NCBI GenBank assembly: GCA_028869395.1
Contig: JAGWSE010000388.1
Span: forward strand, 1 to 14,622
From: Alphaproteobacteria bacterium
GTDB taxonomy: Bacteria; Pseudomonadota; Alphaproteobacteria; Caulobacterales; Caulobacteraceae
Length of the DNA stretch: 14,622 bases
Direction of reading: 5' to 3'
The stretch's first letter is position 1, and the number at the start of each line of letters is the position of its first letter. The position numbers and the translations under genes were made by a program. Below are positions 1 through 6,245 of the stretch, in pieces. Below the pieces are notes generated by a model, which saw only the letters and a list, made by a program, of their open reading frames with translations, did no database searches and was not told where the DNA came from.

Positions 1-453
1 GAGAGTCCGCTGGGCGCCGGTGACGACATATTCGTAGACCCAGCCGACGCCTGTCGCGTCGGGCCCGAGCGATGGCGTGACGCCGGTCGGCAGCCGTTTC
101 GACGCGAAATTCAGATATTCGAGCACGCGCGAGCGCGCCCAATAGAGGTCGGTCCCGTCCTCGAACAGCACGTAGACGTAGCTGTCGCCGAAGAAGGAGT
201 AGCCGCGCACCGTCTTGGCGGCCGGCACGGAGAGCATCGTGGTGGTCAGCGGATAGGTGACCTGGTCCTCCACCACCTGAGGGGCCTGGCCGGGATAGGT
301 GGTCCGGATGATCACCTGCACGTCGGAGAGATCCGGCAGGGCGTCGACGGGCGTGGCGCGCACAGCGACAAGACCGGCGACCAGCAGGGCGAGCGCTCCC
401 AGCAGCACCAGGAAGCGGCCGCGCACCGAGGCGCGGATGATCGCGGCGATCAT
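1..453 (-). CDS. cusA: CusA/CzcA-family heavy-metal RND efflux pump, N-terminal part (cut by window edge)
   Basis: The first 151 codons of an inner-membrane proton-driven RND pump that would export Cu(I)/Ag(I) through the CusCBA tripartite complex. Visible are a basic N-terminus, a first transmembrane helix at about residues 12-32 and, just after it, the family motif VDALPDLSDVQVIIRTTYPG. The porter-domain stretch SLGPDATGVGWVYEYVV lies near the window edge. The frame is open to base 1, so roughly 900 further residues would lie outside the window. The ATG (451-453) overlaps the cusB stop by four bases (ATGA), indicating translational coupling. Assignment to the heavy-metal (HME) branch of RND pumps is firm; copper/silver rather than Zn/Co/Cd is inferred mainly from the CusF domain on its neighbour. 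Confidence 0.93.
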   Translation of the reverse strand, partial: MIAAIIRASVRGRFLVLLGALALLVAGLVAVRATPVDALPDLSDVQVIIRTTYPGQAPQVVEDQVTYPLTTTMLSVPAAKTVRGYSFFGDSYVYVLFEDGTDLYWARSRVLEYLNFASKRLPTGVTPSLGPDATGVGWVYEYVVTGAQRTL

Positions 454-1916
454 GGCTGGATCCGCGTCATGCGCGTGACCGTCGGGCAGGCCGCCGGCCG
501 GTCGAAGGCGAAGACCACCCGGTCGCCGGCCTTGAGCCCTCTGGCGAGCGCCGGGTCGGCCAGGTGGAAGGTCATGGTCATGGCCGGCCAGCCGATGGCG
601 GGCACCGGCTCGTGGCTCAGCGTGACGGCGCTCGGCGTGATCCGCTCCACCCGGCCCCGGGTCTCGTAGAGCGCGGGTCTGGGCGCCTTCGACGCGGCGA
701 GGCTCGTCTCCGTGATCGGGCGCGCCTCCACGCCCGAGAGGCTCGCCTCGCTGTCCAGCAGGAACTGGCCGGAGGCCACCACCCTCTCGCCTTCGGAGAG
801 CCCGGCCAGGACCTCGGTCCGGCCGGTCGCGTCACGGCCGGCCTGAATCTCGGCGGGCTGGAAGCCGCCGTCGGGTTTCGCCAACATGACCAAGGTCCGC
901 TTGCCGGTGCGGATCACCGCTTCCGAAGGCACGAGCAGGGCGGGCTGCAGAGCGCGGCCGAACTGCACGGTGGCGAACATGCCGGGGCGCAGGCGCCCGC
1001 GCGGATTCGCCAGCTCGATGCGCGCCGTGACCGTTCGGCTCTGGGTCTCCGCCTGCGGCAGGATGGCCGTGACGCGGCCGCTGAAGGCCTCGCCGGGATA
1101 GGCGGCCAGGGTGGCGGTCACCCTCTCGCCCGGTTGCACCTGGCCCGCCAGGGCCTCGGGCACGGCGGCGTTCAGCCAGACTCGGGCGAGGCCGTTGACC
1201 TCCGCCAGGGTCTGGCCGGGGGTCACCGACATGCCAGCGCGCACGCCGAGCGCCTTGATCGCGCCACCGATGGGCGTGGCGACGGTCACCACATTGCGCA
1301 CCCGGCCGCTGCGCTCGACCGCATCGATGAGGGCAGGCGACATGCCGAGCAGCAGCAGCCTCTGGCGCGCGGCCCGAATCAGGACCGGATCGCCGGTGCG
1401 GCGCACCGCCAGGTACTCGCCCTGCGCGCCCGCCCAGTCCGGAACCAGCAGGTCCGCGAGCGGCGCGCCTGCACGCACGACATCGCTCGGGGCGAGGCCA
1501 TAGACCCGTTGCACGAACCCCCCGGCCTTGGCCTGGACGATGGCGACTTCGCGCGCGTCGAAGTCGATCATGCCGGTCGCCGTGATCCCGCTCGGCAGGG
1601 CGCCGCGCTCGACCGTGGCGAGCCGGACGCCGAGGTTCTGCACCTTGGCCGGATCGATCCGCACGCCGGCCTCGCCAGGGGCGGCTTCGCCCGCGTACCG
1701 GGGCTGGAGCGGCATGTCCATGTAGGGCGACTTGCCCGGCTTGTCGAAGTGCTGCGCCGGGTACATCGGGTCGTACCAGTAGAGCACCTGCCGCCCCGCT
1801 GAGCCGCCCGATGGGGGCGCCTTGGCCGGCCCGGCAATCCGGCCGAGGCCGAAGCCGGCGAGAAGCGCGACCGCCACGGCCGCCGCCCCCGCGATGAGGG
1901 TCTGGCGCGGGGTCAT
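450..1916 (-). CDS. cusB: CusB-type periplasmic adaptor with fused C-terminal CusF copper-binding domain
   Basis: A 488-aa membrane-fusion protein linking the RND pump to the outer-membrane channel. It has an N-terminal membrane anchor (about residues 7-28), then a heavy-metal-binding motif, YWYDPMYPAQHFDKPGKSPY, with YMDMPL after it (residues 46-70). The barrel-sandwich/lipoyl and beta-barrel domains of the HlyD/CusB family fill about residues 85-400. The last 72 residues form a CusF-like domain with H435, W443, M446 and M448, the same 8-3-2 spacing as the Cu(I)/Ag(I) ligands and capping Trp of E. coli CusF. I chose the ATG at 1914-1916 because it overlaps the upstream gene's stop (ATGA) and begins the membrane anchor; the frame is open up to 2123, but that extension is Arg/Gly-rich and lies antisense-like inside the TolC gene. 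Middle of the cus operon. Confidence 0.92.
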   Translation of the reverse strand: MTPRQTLIAGAAAVAVALLAGFGLGRIAGPAKAPPSGGSAGRQVLYWYDPMYPAQHFDKPGKSPYMDMPLQPRYAGEAAPGEAGVRIDPAKVQNLGVRLATVERGALPSGITATGMIDFDAREVAIVQAKAGGFVQRVYGLAPSDVVRAGAPLADLLVPDWAGAQGEYLAVRRTGDPVLIRAARQRLLLLGMSPALIDAVERSGRVRNVVTVATPIGGAIKALGVRAGMSVTPGQTLAEVNGLARVWLNAAVPEALAGQVQPGERVTATLAAYPGEAFSGRVTAILPQAETQSRTVTARIELANPRGRLRPGMFATVQFGRALQPALLVPSEAVIRTGKRTLVMLAKPDGGFQPAEIQAGRDATGRTEVLAGLSEGERVVASGQFLLDSEASLSGVEARPITETSLAASKAPRPALYETRGRVERITPSAVTLSHEPVPAIGWPAMTMTFHLADPALARGLKAGDRVVFAFDRPAACPTVTRMTRIQP

Positions 1917-3148
1917 TGGACGCTCCCATAGGTCAGCACGATCCGCGCGCCGTCGCGCATGACCATGGCCTCGCGCTCCAGTGCGGAAAGCTTGGCGTCG
2001 GCGAACGCGGTCATGGCGTCGAGCACATCGGCCAAGCTCGCACGCCCCGCGGCATAGCTCTGGGTCTCCAGGGCCGCCCGGTCCTGTGCGGCGGGCAAGA
2101 CAGTGTCCAGCACCCGGCGCCACTGCTCATGGTGCGCCACGTGATCGGCGAGGTCCCCATCGAGCTGCGCCGCAAGAGTACGATGGGCGTCCTCGCGCTG
2201 GGCCAGGGCTTTCGACGCTTCGGCGCTCCGCGCCGCGATCAGCGGGTCCTGCCGCGTGGACGCGAAGATCGGCAGGCTGAGCGTGACGCCAGCCGACACC
2301 ATGTCCCCGAACATCGGATCGCGACGTGCGTAGGCGACCTCCCAGCTCCAGTCGGGACGCTTGGCGGCGCGGGCGGACGCCACCTCCGCCTCCGCCCGCT
2401 CCGCGAGCGCGCGCGACGCCAGGAGGGTCGGATTCTGCTCCAACGACGCATGGAGGGCGGTCTCATCGATGACGTAGTGCGGTGGATCGCCTGCAACTTC
2501 GGGCGCGATCTCACCCGTCCAGCGGGTGAGCTCCGCGCGAGCGCGCCCGACCGCGGCTATCAGTTCGCTGCGCCGGTCTTCCAGGGCGGCGCGCGCCTGG
2601 GTCGGCGCGAGCGCCTGGCCGGGCCGCAGCCGTCCCGCCGCGACGCCGGACGGCTGCGCGTCCCAGAGCGGCGTCAGCGTCTTCAGAACCTCGTCGAGAA
2701 CGGCGAGACGCCGCTCCGCGTAGGCCAAGTCGATCCACGCCAGCGCCGCGCCGACCTTCACCGCTCGAACGGCGGCTTCACGTTCGGCGTCGGCCTGCGA
2801 AATCGCGGCCTGCGCGCCCTGCACGGCGGCTCGTCGTCGCCCGCCGTTCGGCACGTTCTGCATCACCCCGACCTTCGTCATGGTCATGAAGTCGGCCCCG
2901 AAGCGGCCGGCGTTCGGACCGGAAACCGGGAAGTTGTCGACCCCGGCCGTCAGCCTCGGATCGGGCAAGGCGCCGGCGGCGGGCAACGCCGCCCGCGCAG
3001 CCTGGACCTGCAGTCTGGCGGCCTTGAGCCCCGGCGCATCCGCCAGCGCCTGCTTGAGCGCCTGGTCGTAGGTGAGCGGCCCGGCCGCGGCCGGGCTGGC
3101 GAGGCAGGTGGCGGCCGCCAGCGGCGGCAGCCATCGAATGATGGACAT
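1913..3148 (-). CDS. cusC: TolC-family outer membrane efflux protein (CusC-like)
   Basis: A 411-aa outer-membrane factor expected to form the trimeric exit duct of the tripartite metal pump. It starts with a typical signal peptide (MSIIRWLPPLAAATCLASPA, cleavage near the AAAG at residues 20-23). The mature part begins PLTYDQALKQALADAPGLKAA, the usual opening of an OEP/TolC repeat, followed by long Ala/Arg/Glu-rich helical stretches and the LPDPRLTAGVDNFPV segment common in metal-pump OEPs. No lipobox Cys is seen, so unlike E. coli CusC it is probably not a lipoprotein. An AGGAG lies about 11 bases before the ATG. It overlaps cusB by four bases and follows the small Cys-rich gene after a 70-bp gap. 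Specificity is taken from the operon; OEPs themselves are poor predictors of substrate. Confidence 0.9.
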   Translation of the reverse strand: MSIIRWLPPLAAATCLASPAAAGPLTYDQALKQALADAPGLKAARLQVQAARAALPAAGALPDPRLTAGVDNFPVSGPNAGRFGADFMTMTKVGVMQNVPNGGRRRAAVQGAQAAISQADAEREAAVRAVKVGAALAWIDLAYAERRLAVLDEVLKTLTPLWDAQPSGVAAGRLRPGQALAPTQARAALEDRRSELIAAVGRARAELTRWTGEIAPEVAGDPPHYVIDETALHASLEQNPTLLASRALAERAEAEVASARAAKRPDWSWEVAYARRDPMFGDMVSAGVTLSLPIFASTRQDPLIAARSAEASKALAQREDAHRTLAAQLDGDLADHVAHHEQWRRVLDTVLPAAQDRAALETQSYAAGRASLADVLDAMTAFADAKLSALEREAMVMRDGARIVLTYGSVQ

Positions 3149-3218
3149 GGTCGTTGCAGCTCCTGAAGCCGGCGCATTCGCGCCAAAGCCGGCGGGCGGG
3201 CCTGCCGGTGCGATCGGC

Positions 3219-3581
3219 TCAGAGCTGAATGGGCGGTCTCAGACTTCGGTCAGGCGGGCGCGAGGCGGCGGGCAGCTGCCGCGCGGGCTTCAGGAGTTCG
3301 ACCACGGTTGCGAGCACGGGCGAGGCGCCTTCACTCTCGCGAGTCGGAGCGGCCATGGTGTTCGAGGCCTGGCAGAGCGCGCCGGGCTTACAGGCATTGC
3401 CCGCCTTGCCACCTTGGGCGGGCGCACTCGCGTGATGATCTGACGCCTGCCCCATCTGCCGCATCATGGGACAATCGGGTGGACAGGGGTTGCAGCTCGG
3501 CGCGGAGGCGCGCGCCGGCGCCCCGCCGATCACGAGCGTGATCCAAGCCATAAGGGCCAACAGGGTCGATGTGCGGCTCAG
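3219..3581 (-). CDS. small exported Cys/Met/His-rich protein, first gene of the cus operon
   Basis: Unrecognised 120-aa protein, placed as the leading gene of the efflux operon. A hydrophobic N-terminal segment (LLALMAWITLVIGG, then ARASA) reads as a signal peptide. Directly after it comes a cluster of possible soft-metal ligands: SCNPCPPDCPMMRQM, then SDHHAS, then two more Cys (ACKPGALC). The rest is low-complexity, Pro/Arg-rich. A periplasmic copper-binding accessory protein is a reasonable guess from composition and position, not a family match. Start choice: the only ATG that keeps a hydrophobic core is at 3549-3551, and a TTG lies at 3558-3560. However, AGGAG sits 7 bases before a CTG at 3579-3581, and starting there gives a complete signal peptide with a basic n-region (residues LSLSRTSTLLALMAW). 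I extend to the CTG with moderate confidence. Confidence 0.6.
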   Translation of the reverse strand: MSRTSTLLALMAWITLVIGGAPARASAPSCNPCPPDCPMMRQMGQASDHHASAPAQGGKAGNACKPGALCQASNTMAAPTRESEGASPVLATVVELLKPARQLPAASRPPDRSLRPPIQL

Positions 3582-3599
3582 CGACAGTCTCCTGGCCCT

Positions 3600-3628
3600 A
3601 GGATGTCCATCGGCCCGCTATAGCGCAA
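3600..3628 (-). promoter_or_regulatory. possible sigma70-like promoter for the cus operon
   Basis: On the minus strand TTGCGC (3623-3628) and CATCCT (3600-3605) are separated by exactly 17 bases and lie just upstream of the AGGAG of the first cus gene. The -10 match is poor. An 8-bp palindrome GCTATAGC sits just inside the spacer and could be part of a metal-responsive operator, but no clear CueR/CusR box is seen. Tentative. Confidence 0.22.
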
Positions 3629-3667
3629 GCTCAGCGCCTCAGCTTCGGCCCAATCGAGCGGCCAAGG

Positions 3668-3689
3668 TTACACAGTCGCTTACACAGTC
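3668..3689. repeat. tandem 10-bp direct repeat TTACACAGTC (period 12)
   Basis: TTACACAGTC occurs at 3668-3677 and again at 3680-3689. It lies about 55-75 bases from the tRNA fragment, inside an AT-rich stretch (about 3690-3740) unlike the surrounding high-GC DNA. Short direct repeats beside an attachment site are the usual form of arm-type or accessory binding sites for tyrosine recombinases or excisionases. That role is inference from position. Confidence 0.5.
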
Positions 3690-3744
3690 CGCTTGCAATT
3701 TCAAAAAATACATTTATAATCAACACACTAGAAGAGGCATGTGC

Positions 3745-3801
3745 GACTCAAAATCCGGTTCTGGTGACAGAGTGTCGGTTCGATCCCGACCGCCCGCACC
3801 A
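3745..3801 (+). pseudogene. 3' fragment of tRNA-Leu(CAA): probable attachment-site scar
   Basis: The sequence carries the 3' two thirds of a class II tRNA. There is an anticodon loop CTCAAAA (3747-3753; anticodon CAA at 3749-3751) and the 3' anticodon-stem strand TCCGG (3754-3758). A long variable arm contains the hairpin TCTG-GTGA-CAGA. The T arm is complete, GTCGG-TTCGATC-CCGAC (3774-3790), followed by acceptor strand CGCCCGC, discriminator A and an encoded CCA. The 5' half is missing: the expected acceptor GCGGGCG and D arm are absent upstream, and the 5' anticodon-stem strand (TGCGA instead of CCGGA) stops matching at 3744. This is the classic duplicated 3' tRNA end left by a tyrosine-integrase element. 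The orientation implies the intact tRNA and the element lie to the left (beyond base 1), with the chromosome resuming after 3801. Confidence 0.82.
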
Positions 3802-3813
3802 GGGGGAACGACT

Positions 3814-4743
3814 GTGCCGAAGATGTGGCAGGCTCTCGCATTGCCGCTGGCCGCGCTGGCGCTCGCAGCCGCGCCCGCCCCACAGGTGTCGATCACCGTC
3901 AAGGACCTCACGCCGAAGTTCCTGACCTTCTACCGGGCCGCCCAACGTGCGGGCGTCGATCCGGATGTCCGCTTCAGGCTCTGGAAGCAGGACTACGGCT
4001 TCGCCGCCGTTCCCCCGACGCCGCAGGGCGATGCGATCGCGCGCCGCCTGCTGGATGCGGCCTGGCCGAAATATCCCGCCGTTCTGCCGCGCATCGCGAG
4101 GGGCGCGGCCGGCATCGAGCCCTCGCCCGAGGCGACCCTGCGCCGGGTCGCAGAGCTCCTGCAGCCCGGCCGCCCCGTCGACATCACGCTGGTCGCCTAT
4201 GTGGGCGCGCTGGAAGGCAACGCCTTCACCGTCGGTCAGAACGGCCATGCGACCGTGGCTGTCCCCGTGGAGGAGAGCCCGCACGAGCGCGGCCCGGTCA
4301 TGGCGCACGAGTTCACCCACGCCGTTCAGATCACGATGGGCACGAACTCGGGCGGCTGGGTGCGCAGCGTTGGCGAGACTGCGCTCGCCGAAGGCCTGGC
4401 CATGCGCGTGGCGCAAAGGCTCTATCCCGATCGGCCCGCCGCCAGCTTCGTGGAGATGGCCAGCGAACCCGGCTGGCTCGCACGCTGCGACGCCAGGCGG
4501 GCGCAGATCCTGGGCGACGTCCGCGCGGCCGCCGCGTCTTCCTCGTCAGACGAAGTGATGCGCTTCACCATGGGCGTCGGCCCCGCGGGGCTGGACCGCG
4601 AGGCCTACTATGCCGGGTGGGTCATCACCGACTACTGGCTGCATCACGGCCGGACCTTCGCCGACATTGCCCGGATCCCCGAGGCCGATGCGCCGGCGGA
4701 AGTGGTCAAGGCCATAGACGCGATCCTCAAGCCGGGCGGCTGA
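3814..4743 (+). CDS. exported HExxH metallopeptidase-like protein
   Basis: A 309-aa putative secreted zinc peptidase of unknown substrate. It starts with a signal peptide (PKMWQALALPLAALALAAAP) and carries HEFTHAVQ, a clear HExxH zinc motif in mid-protein. About 20 residues later comes ETALAEGLAMRVAQRL, whose Glu is a good third-ligand candidate, as in gluzincins. The pattern resembles predicted Zn-dependent proteases of the DUF2268 type, but I cannot name a family with certainty. The GTG at 3814 has a GGGGGA about six bases upstream, better placed than for the ATG at 3823 (306 aa); the frame stays open back to 3466, but that part runs through the tRNA fragment and is not coding. The start lies only 13 bases past the tRNA CCA end, so island insertion has probably replaced the ancestral upstream region. 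It converges with the proline-rich gene, overlapping it by 17 bases. Confidence 0.75.
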   Translation: MPKMWQALALPLAALALAAAPAPQVSITVKDLTPKFLTFYRAAQRAGVDPDVRFRLWKQDYGFAAVPPTPQGDAIARRLLDAAWPKYPAVLPRIARGAAGIEPSPEATLRRVAELLQPGRPVDITLVAYVGALEGNAFTVGQNGHATVAVPVEESPHERGPVMAHEFTHAVQITMGTNSGGWVRSVGETALAEGLAMRVAQRLYPDRPAASFVEMASEPGWLARCDARRAQILGDVRAAAASSSSDEVMRFTMGVGPAGLDREAYYAGWVITDYWLHHGRTFADIARIPEADAPAEVVKAIDAILKPGG

Positions 4744-4927
4744 GGCGGGCGTTCCGCGCCCAGTCCAGCGGCGGCGGCCGGTCCTCGGGGCCGTGGGGCG
4801 GCGGCTCCAGCGGGATGTCGGGCGGGTCGGGCGAGGCCGGCAGTTCCGGTGGGATGGGCGGACTCACGGGATCGGGGATCGGGGGCTCGCTCGCGCGGAT
4901 GGCGCGTCGCGTCGCAAGACTCATCAT
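4727..4927 (-). CDS. small proline-rich protein
   Basis: An unrecognised 66-aa protein. After a short basic start (MMSLATRRAIRASE) the middle is a repetitive Pro-rich tract (PPIPDPVSPPIPPELPASP and similar) that should be extended and disordered. It has no signal peptide, membrane span or cysteines. A strong GGGAGG lies a few bases before tandem ATG codons (4922-4927), which is the main argument that it is a real gene. The other reading frames here also stay open, as is common in GC-rich DNA, so frame openness adds little. It overlaps the 3' end of the convergent peptidase gene by 17 bases. Function unknown. Confidence 0.5.
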   Translation of the reverse strand: MMSLATRRAIRASEPPIPDPVSPPIPPELPASPDPPDIPLEPPPHGPEDRPPPLDWARNARLSRPA

Positions 4928-5056
4928 CGCCTCCCTTCCGGCGCCGCCGCCCCGAACGGGACGGCCATCGGCGCGGTTCCTGTCCGGACATCAGAAGCAG
5001 ACCAACGCGTCCCGCGAAACCAAGGCCGCGCAAGAAATGCTCGTACAGGACGACCG

Positions 5057-6112
5057 CTAGAGCGGCTCGAACGCCAGCACCACCTTCACATCGTCCTCGC
5101 GTCCCTCGTAGGCCTCCACCCAGCGCTCGAGCGGAGTCCTGCGGGAGATCAGCCGGGACAACCAGGCCTTGTCCGCCCTGGCCAGGGCCTCGGCGGCCGC
5201 TTCGTAGTGGGCGCGATTGGCGTTCACCGAGCCGAAGATCACGTCGTTGCGCAGCACCGTGCGTCGGTTGAAGGCGCCGACGTCGAAGGGCAGGGTGCGG
5301 CCGCCCGAGGAGATGCCGGTCAGGCAGACGATGCCGTCGGCGCCGCTCCGCTGGACAACCTCGGCGATCACCGGGTCCGCGCCGGTGCATTCGATCGTGA
5401 CGTCGGGGGCGAGGTCTTCCAGGTCGCGGATGTCGCCGGCGTGATGGTGGGCGCCGATATCCGCCACGAGCCCCGGCTTGGGGCCGGTGTCGTTGCGGTC
5501 GAAGACATGCACCTCCAGCCCCCGTTGCCGCCCCATCATCGCCGCGAGCAGGCCCACCGGACCGGCCCCGGTCACCAGGACCCGGTGCGGCCGCCACGTC
5601 GGGCTTCGTCCGCCGATGTGGTCGATGTGCGCCCAGGCCTTTGCGAGCACGCTTGCGGGCTCGGTCAGGACGCCGCAGAGGCCCAGCGCCGGGTCCACGC
5701 GCACGGCGAATTCGGACCGCACCCGAAACCGCTCCGAGCCGTAGCCGTGCCGCTCTTTGATGCCGCGCTCGGTGTAGAGGCCGTTGCGGCACATGTCCCA
5801 TTGTCCGCCCGCGCAGGCCCGGCATGGCACGGGATCCGGCCGCCGCACGATGCCGGCGACCAGATCGCCCACCCGGAAGCCGGACCCCTCCGGCGCCTCG
5901 AGAACGCGGCCGAGGCTCTCGTGGCCAAGGATCAGACGTTGCTCGCCCGGCGGCGCGGTTCCGTACTTGGCCGCGATGATCTCGCGGTCGGTGCCGCAGA
6001 CGCCGATGGCCAGCGTCTGCACGAGCAGCGTGCCGTCACGCGCCCCCGGCTCCGGCCACTCGTCGAGGCTCACGGAGTTGGCCTTGCCTGGCTCGACGGA
6101 GATCGCGCGCAT
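5057..6112 (-). CDS. zinc-dependent glucose 1-dehydrogenase-like medium-chain dehydrogenase
   Basis: A 351-aa medium-chain dehydrogenase of the glucose-dehydrogenase type (sugar + NAD(P)+ to lactone), cytosolic. The catalytic zinc site is visible as C39 (GVCGTDREI), H64-E65 (GHESLG) and E151 (LTEPASV). The nucleotide fold has GAGPVG at 182-187, with an acidic D205 in VFDRND at the end of the second strand, more usual for NAD than NADP. The structural-zinc lobe has C97, C100 and C108 (PCRACAGGQWDMC), so one of the usual four Cys is missing. The motifs RRPDPVPC, TERGIKER and YGSERF resemble archaeal and bacterial glucose dehydrogenases rather than threonine or alcohol dehydrogenases. It is divergent from the KDG kinase gene across 133 bp, supporting a role in sugar oxidation. 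Galactose or another aldose is an equally possible substrate. Confidence 0.82.
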   Translation of the reverse strand: MRAISVEPGKANSVSLDEWPEPGARDGTLLVQTLAIGVCGTDREIIAAKYGTAPPGEQRLILGHESLGRVLEAPEGSGFRVGDLVAGIVRRPDPVPCRACAGGQWDMCRNGLYTERGIKERHGYGSERFRVRSEFAVRVDPALGLCGVLTEPASVLAKAWAHIDHIGGRSPTWRPHRVLVTGAGPVGLLAAMMGRQRGLEVHVFDRNDTGPKPGLVADIGAHHHAGDIRDLEDLAPDVTIECTGADPVIAEVVQRSGADGIVCLTGISSGGRTLPFDVGAFNRRTVLRNDVIFGSVNANRAHYEAAAEALARADKAWLSRLISRRTPLERWVEAYEGREDDVKVVLAFEPL

Positions 6113-6245
6113 GAGTGATCCTAATTGTTCGTGATACGAGATAAATGGTCAGGCTTGGATGGATGTTCCGGCCAGCGACTGCTTCAGCTACGAAGACTTC
6201 GAGACGCGTCGGGCGAGCGCCGCCCGTTCGCTTCGAGGAACCGGA

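Noticed and set aside
564..1802. Long plus-strand open frame across the cusB gene
   Set aside because: Antisense to a clear CusB protein; the translation is Arg/Gly/Ala/His-rich with no domain, typical of GC-rich shadow frames.
1916..3166. Long plus-strand open frame across the TolC gene
   Set aside because: Antisense shadow of the outer-membrane factor; low-complexity Arg/Gly composition and no ribosome site.
3466..3813. Upstream extension of the metallopeptidase frame
   Set aside because: Runs across the cus leader gene, the AT-rich spacer and the tRNA fragment; the signal peptide starts only after 3814.
3748..4416. Minus-strand frame of 222 codons ending in a SGSNRHSVTRTGF-like tail, and a shorter one at 3720-3911
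   Set aside because: Both read through the tRNA-Leu fragment on the antisense strand, a common annotation artefact; the rest is shadow of the peptidase gene.
3825..6118. Overlapping long plus-strand frames at 3825-5060 and 4793-6118
   Set aside because: Out-of-frame or antisense to the peptidase and dehydrogenase genes, with Arg-rich filler translations.
6129..6139. Short inverted repeat TCGT-GAT-ACGA in the dehydrogenase/kinase divergent gap
   Set aside because: Only 4-bp arms and a single copy; too weak to call an operator, though its position between divergent promoters is suggestive.
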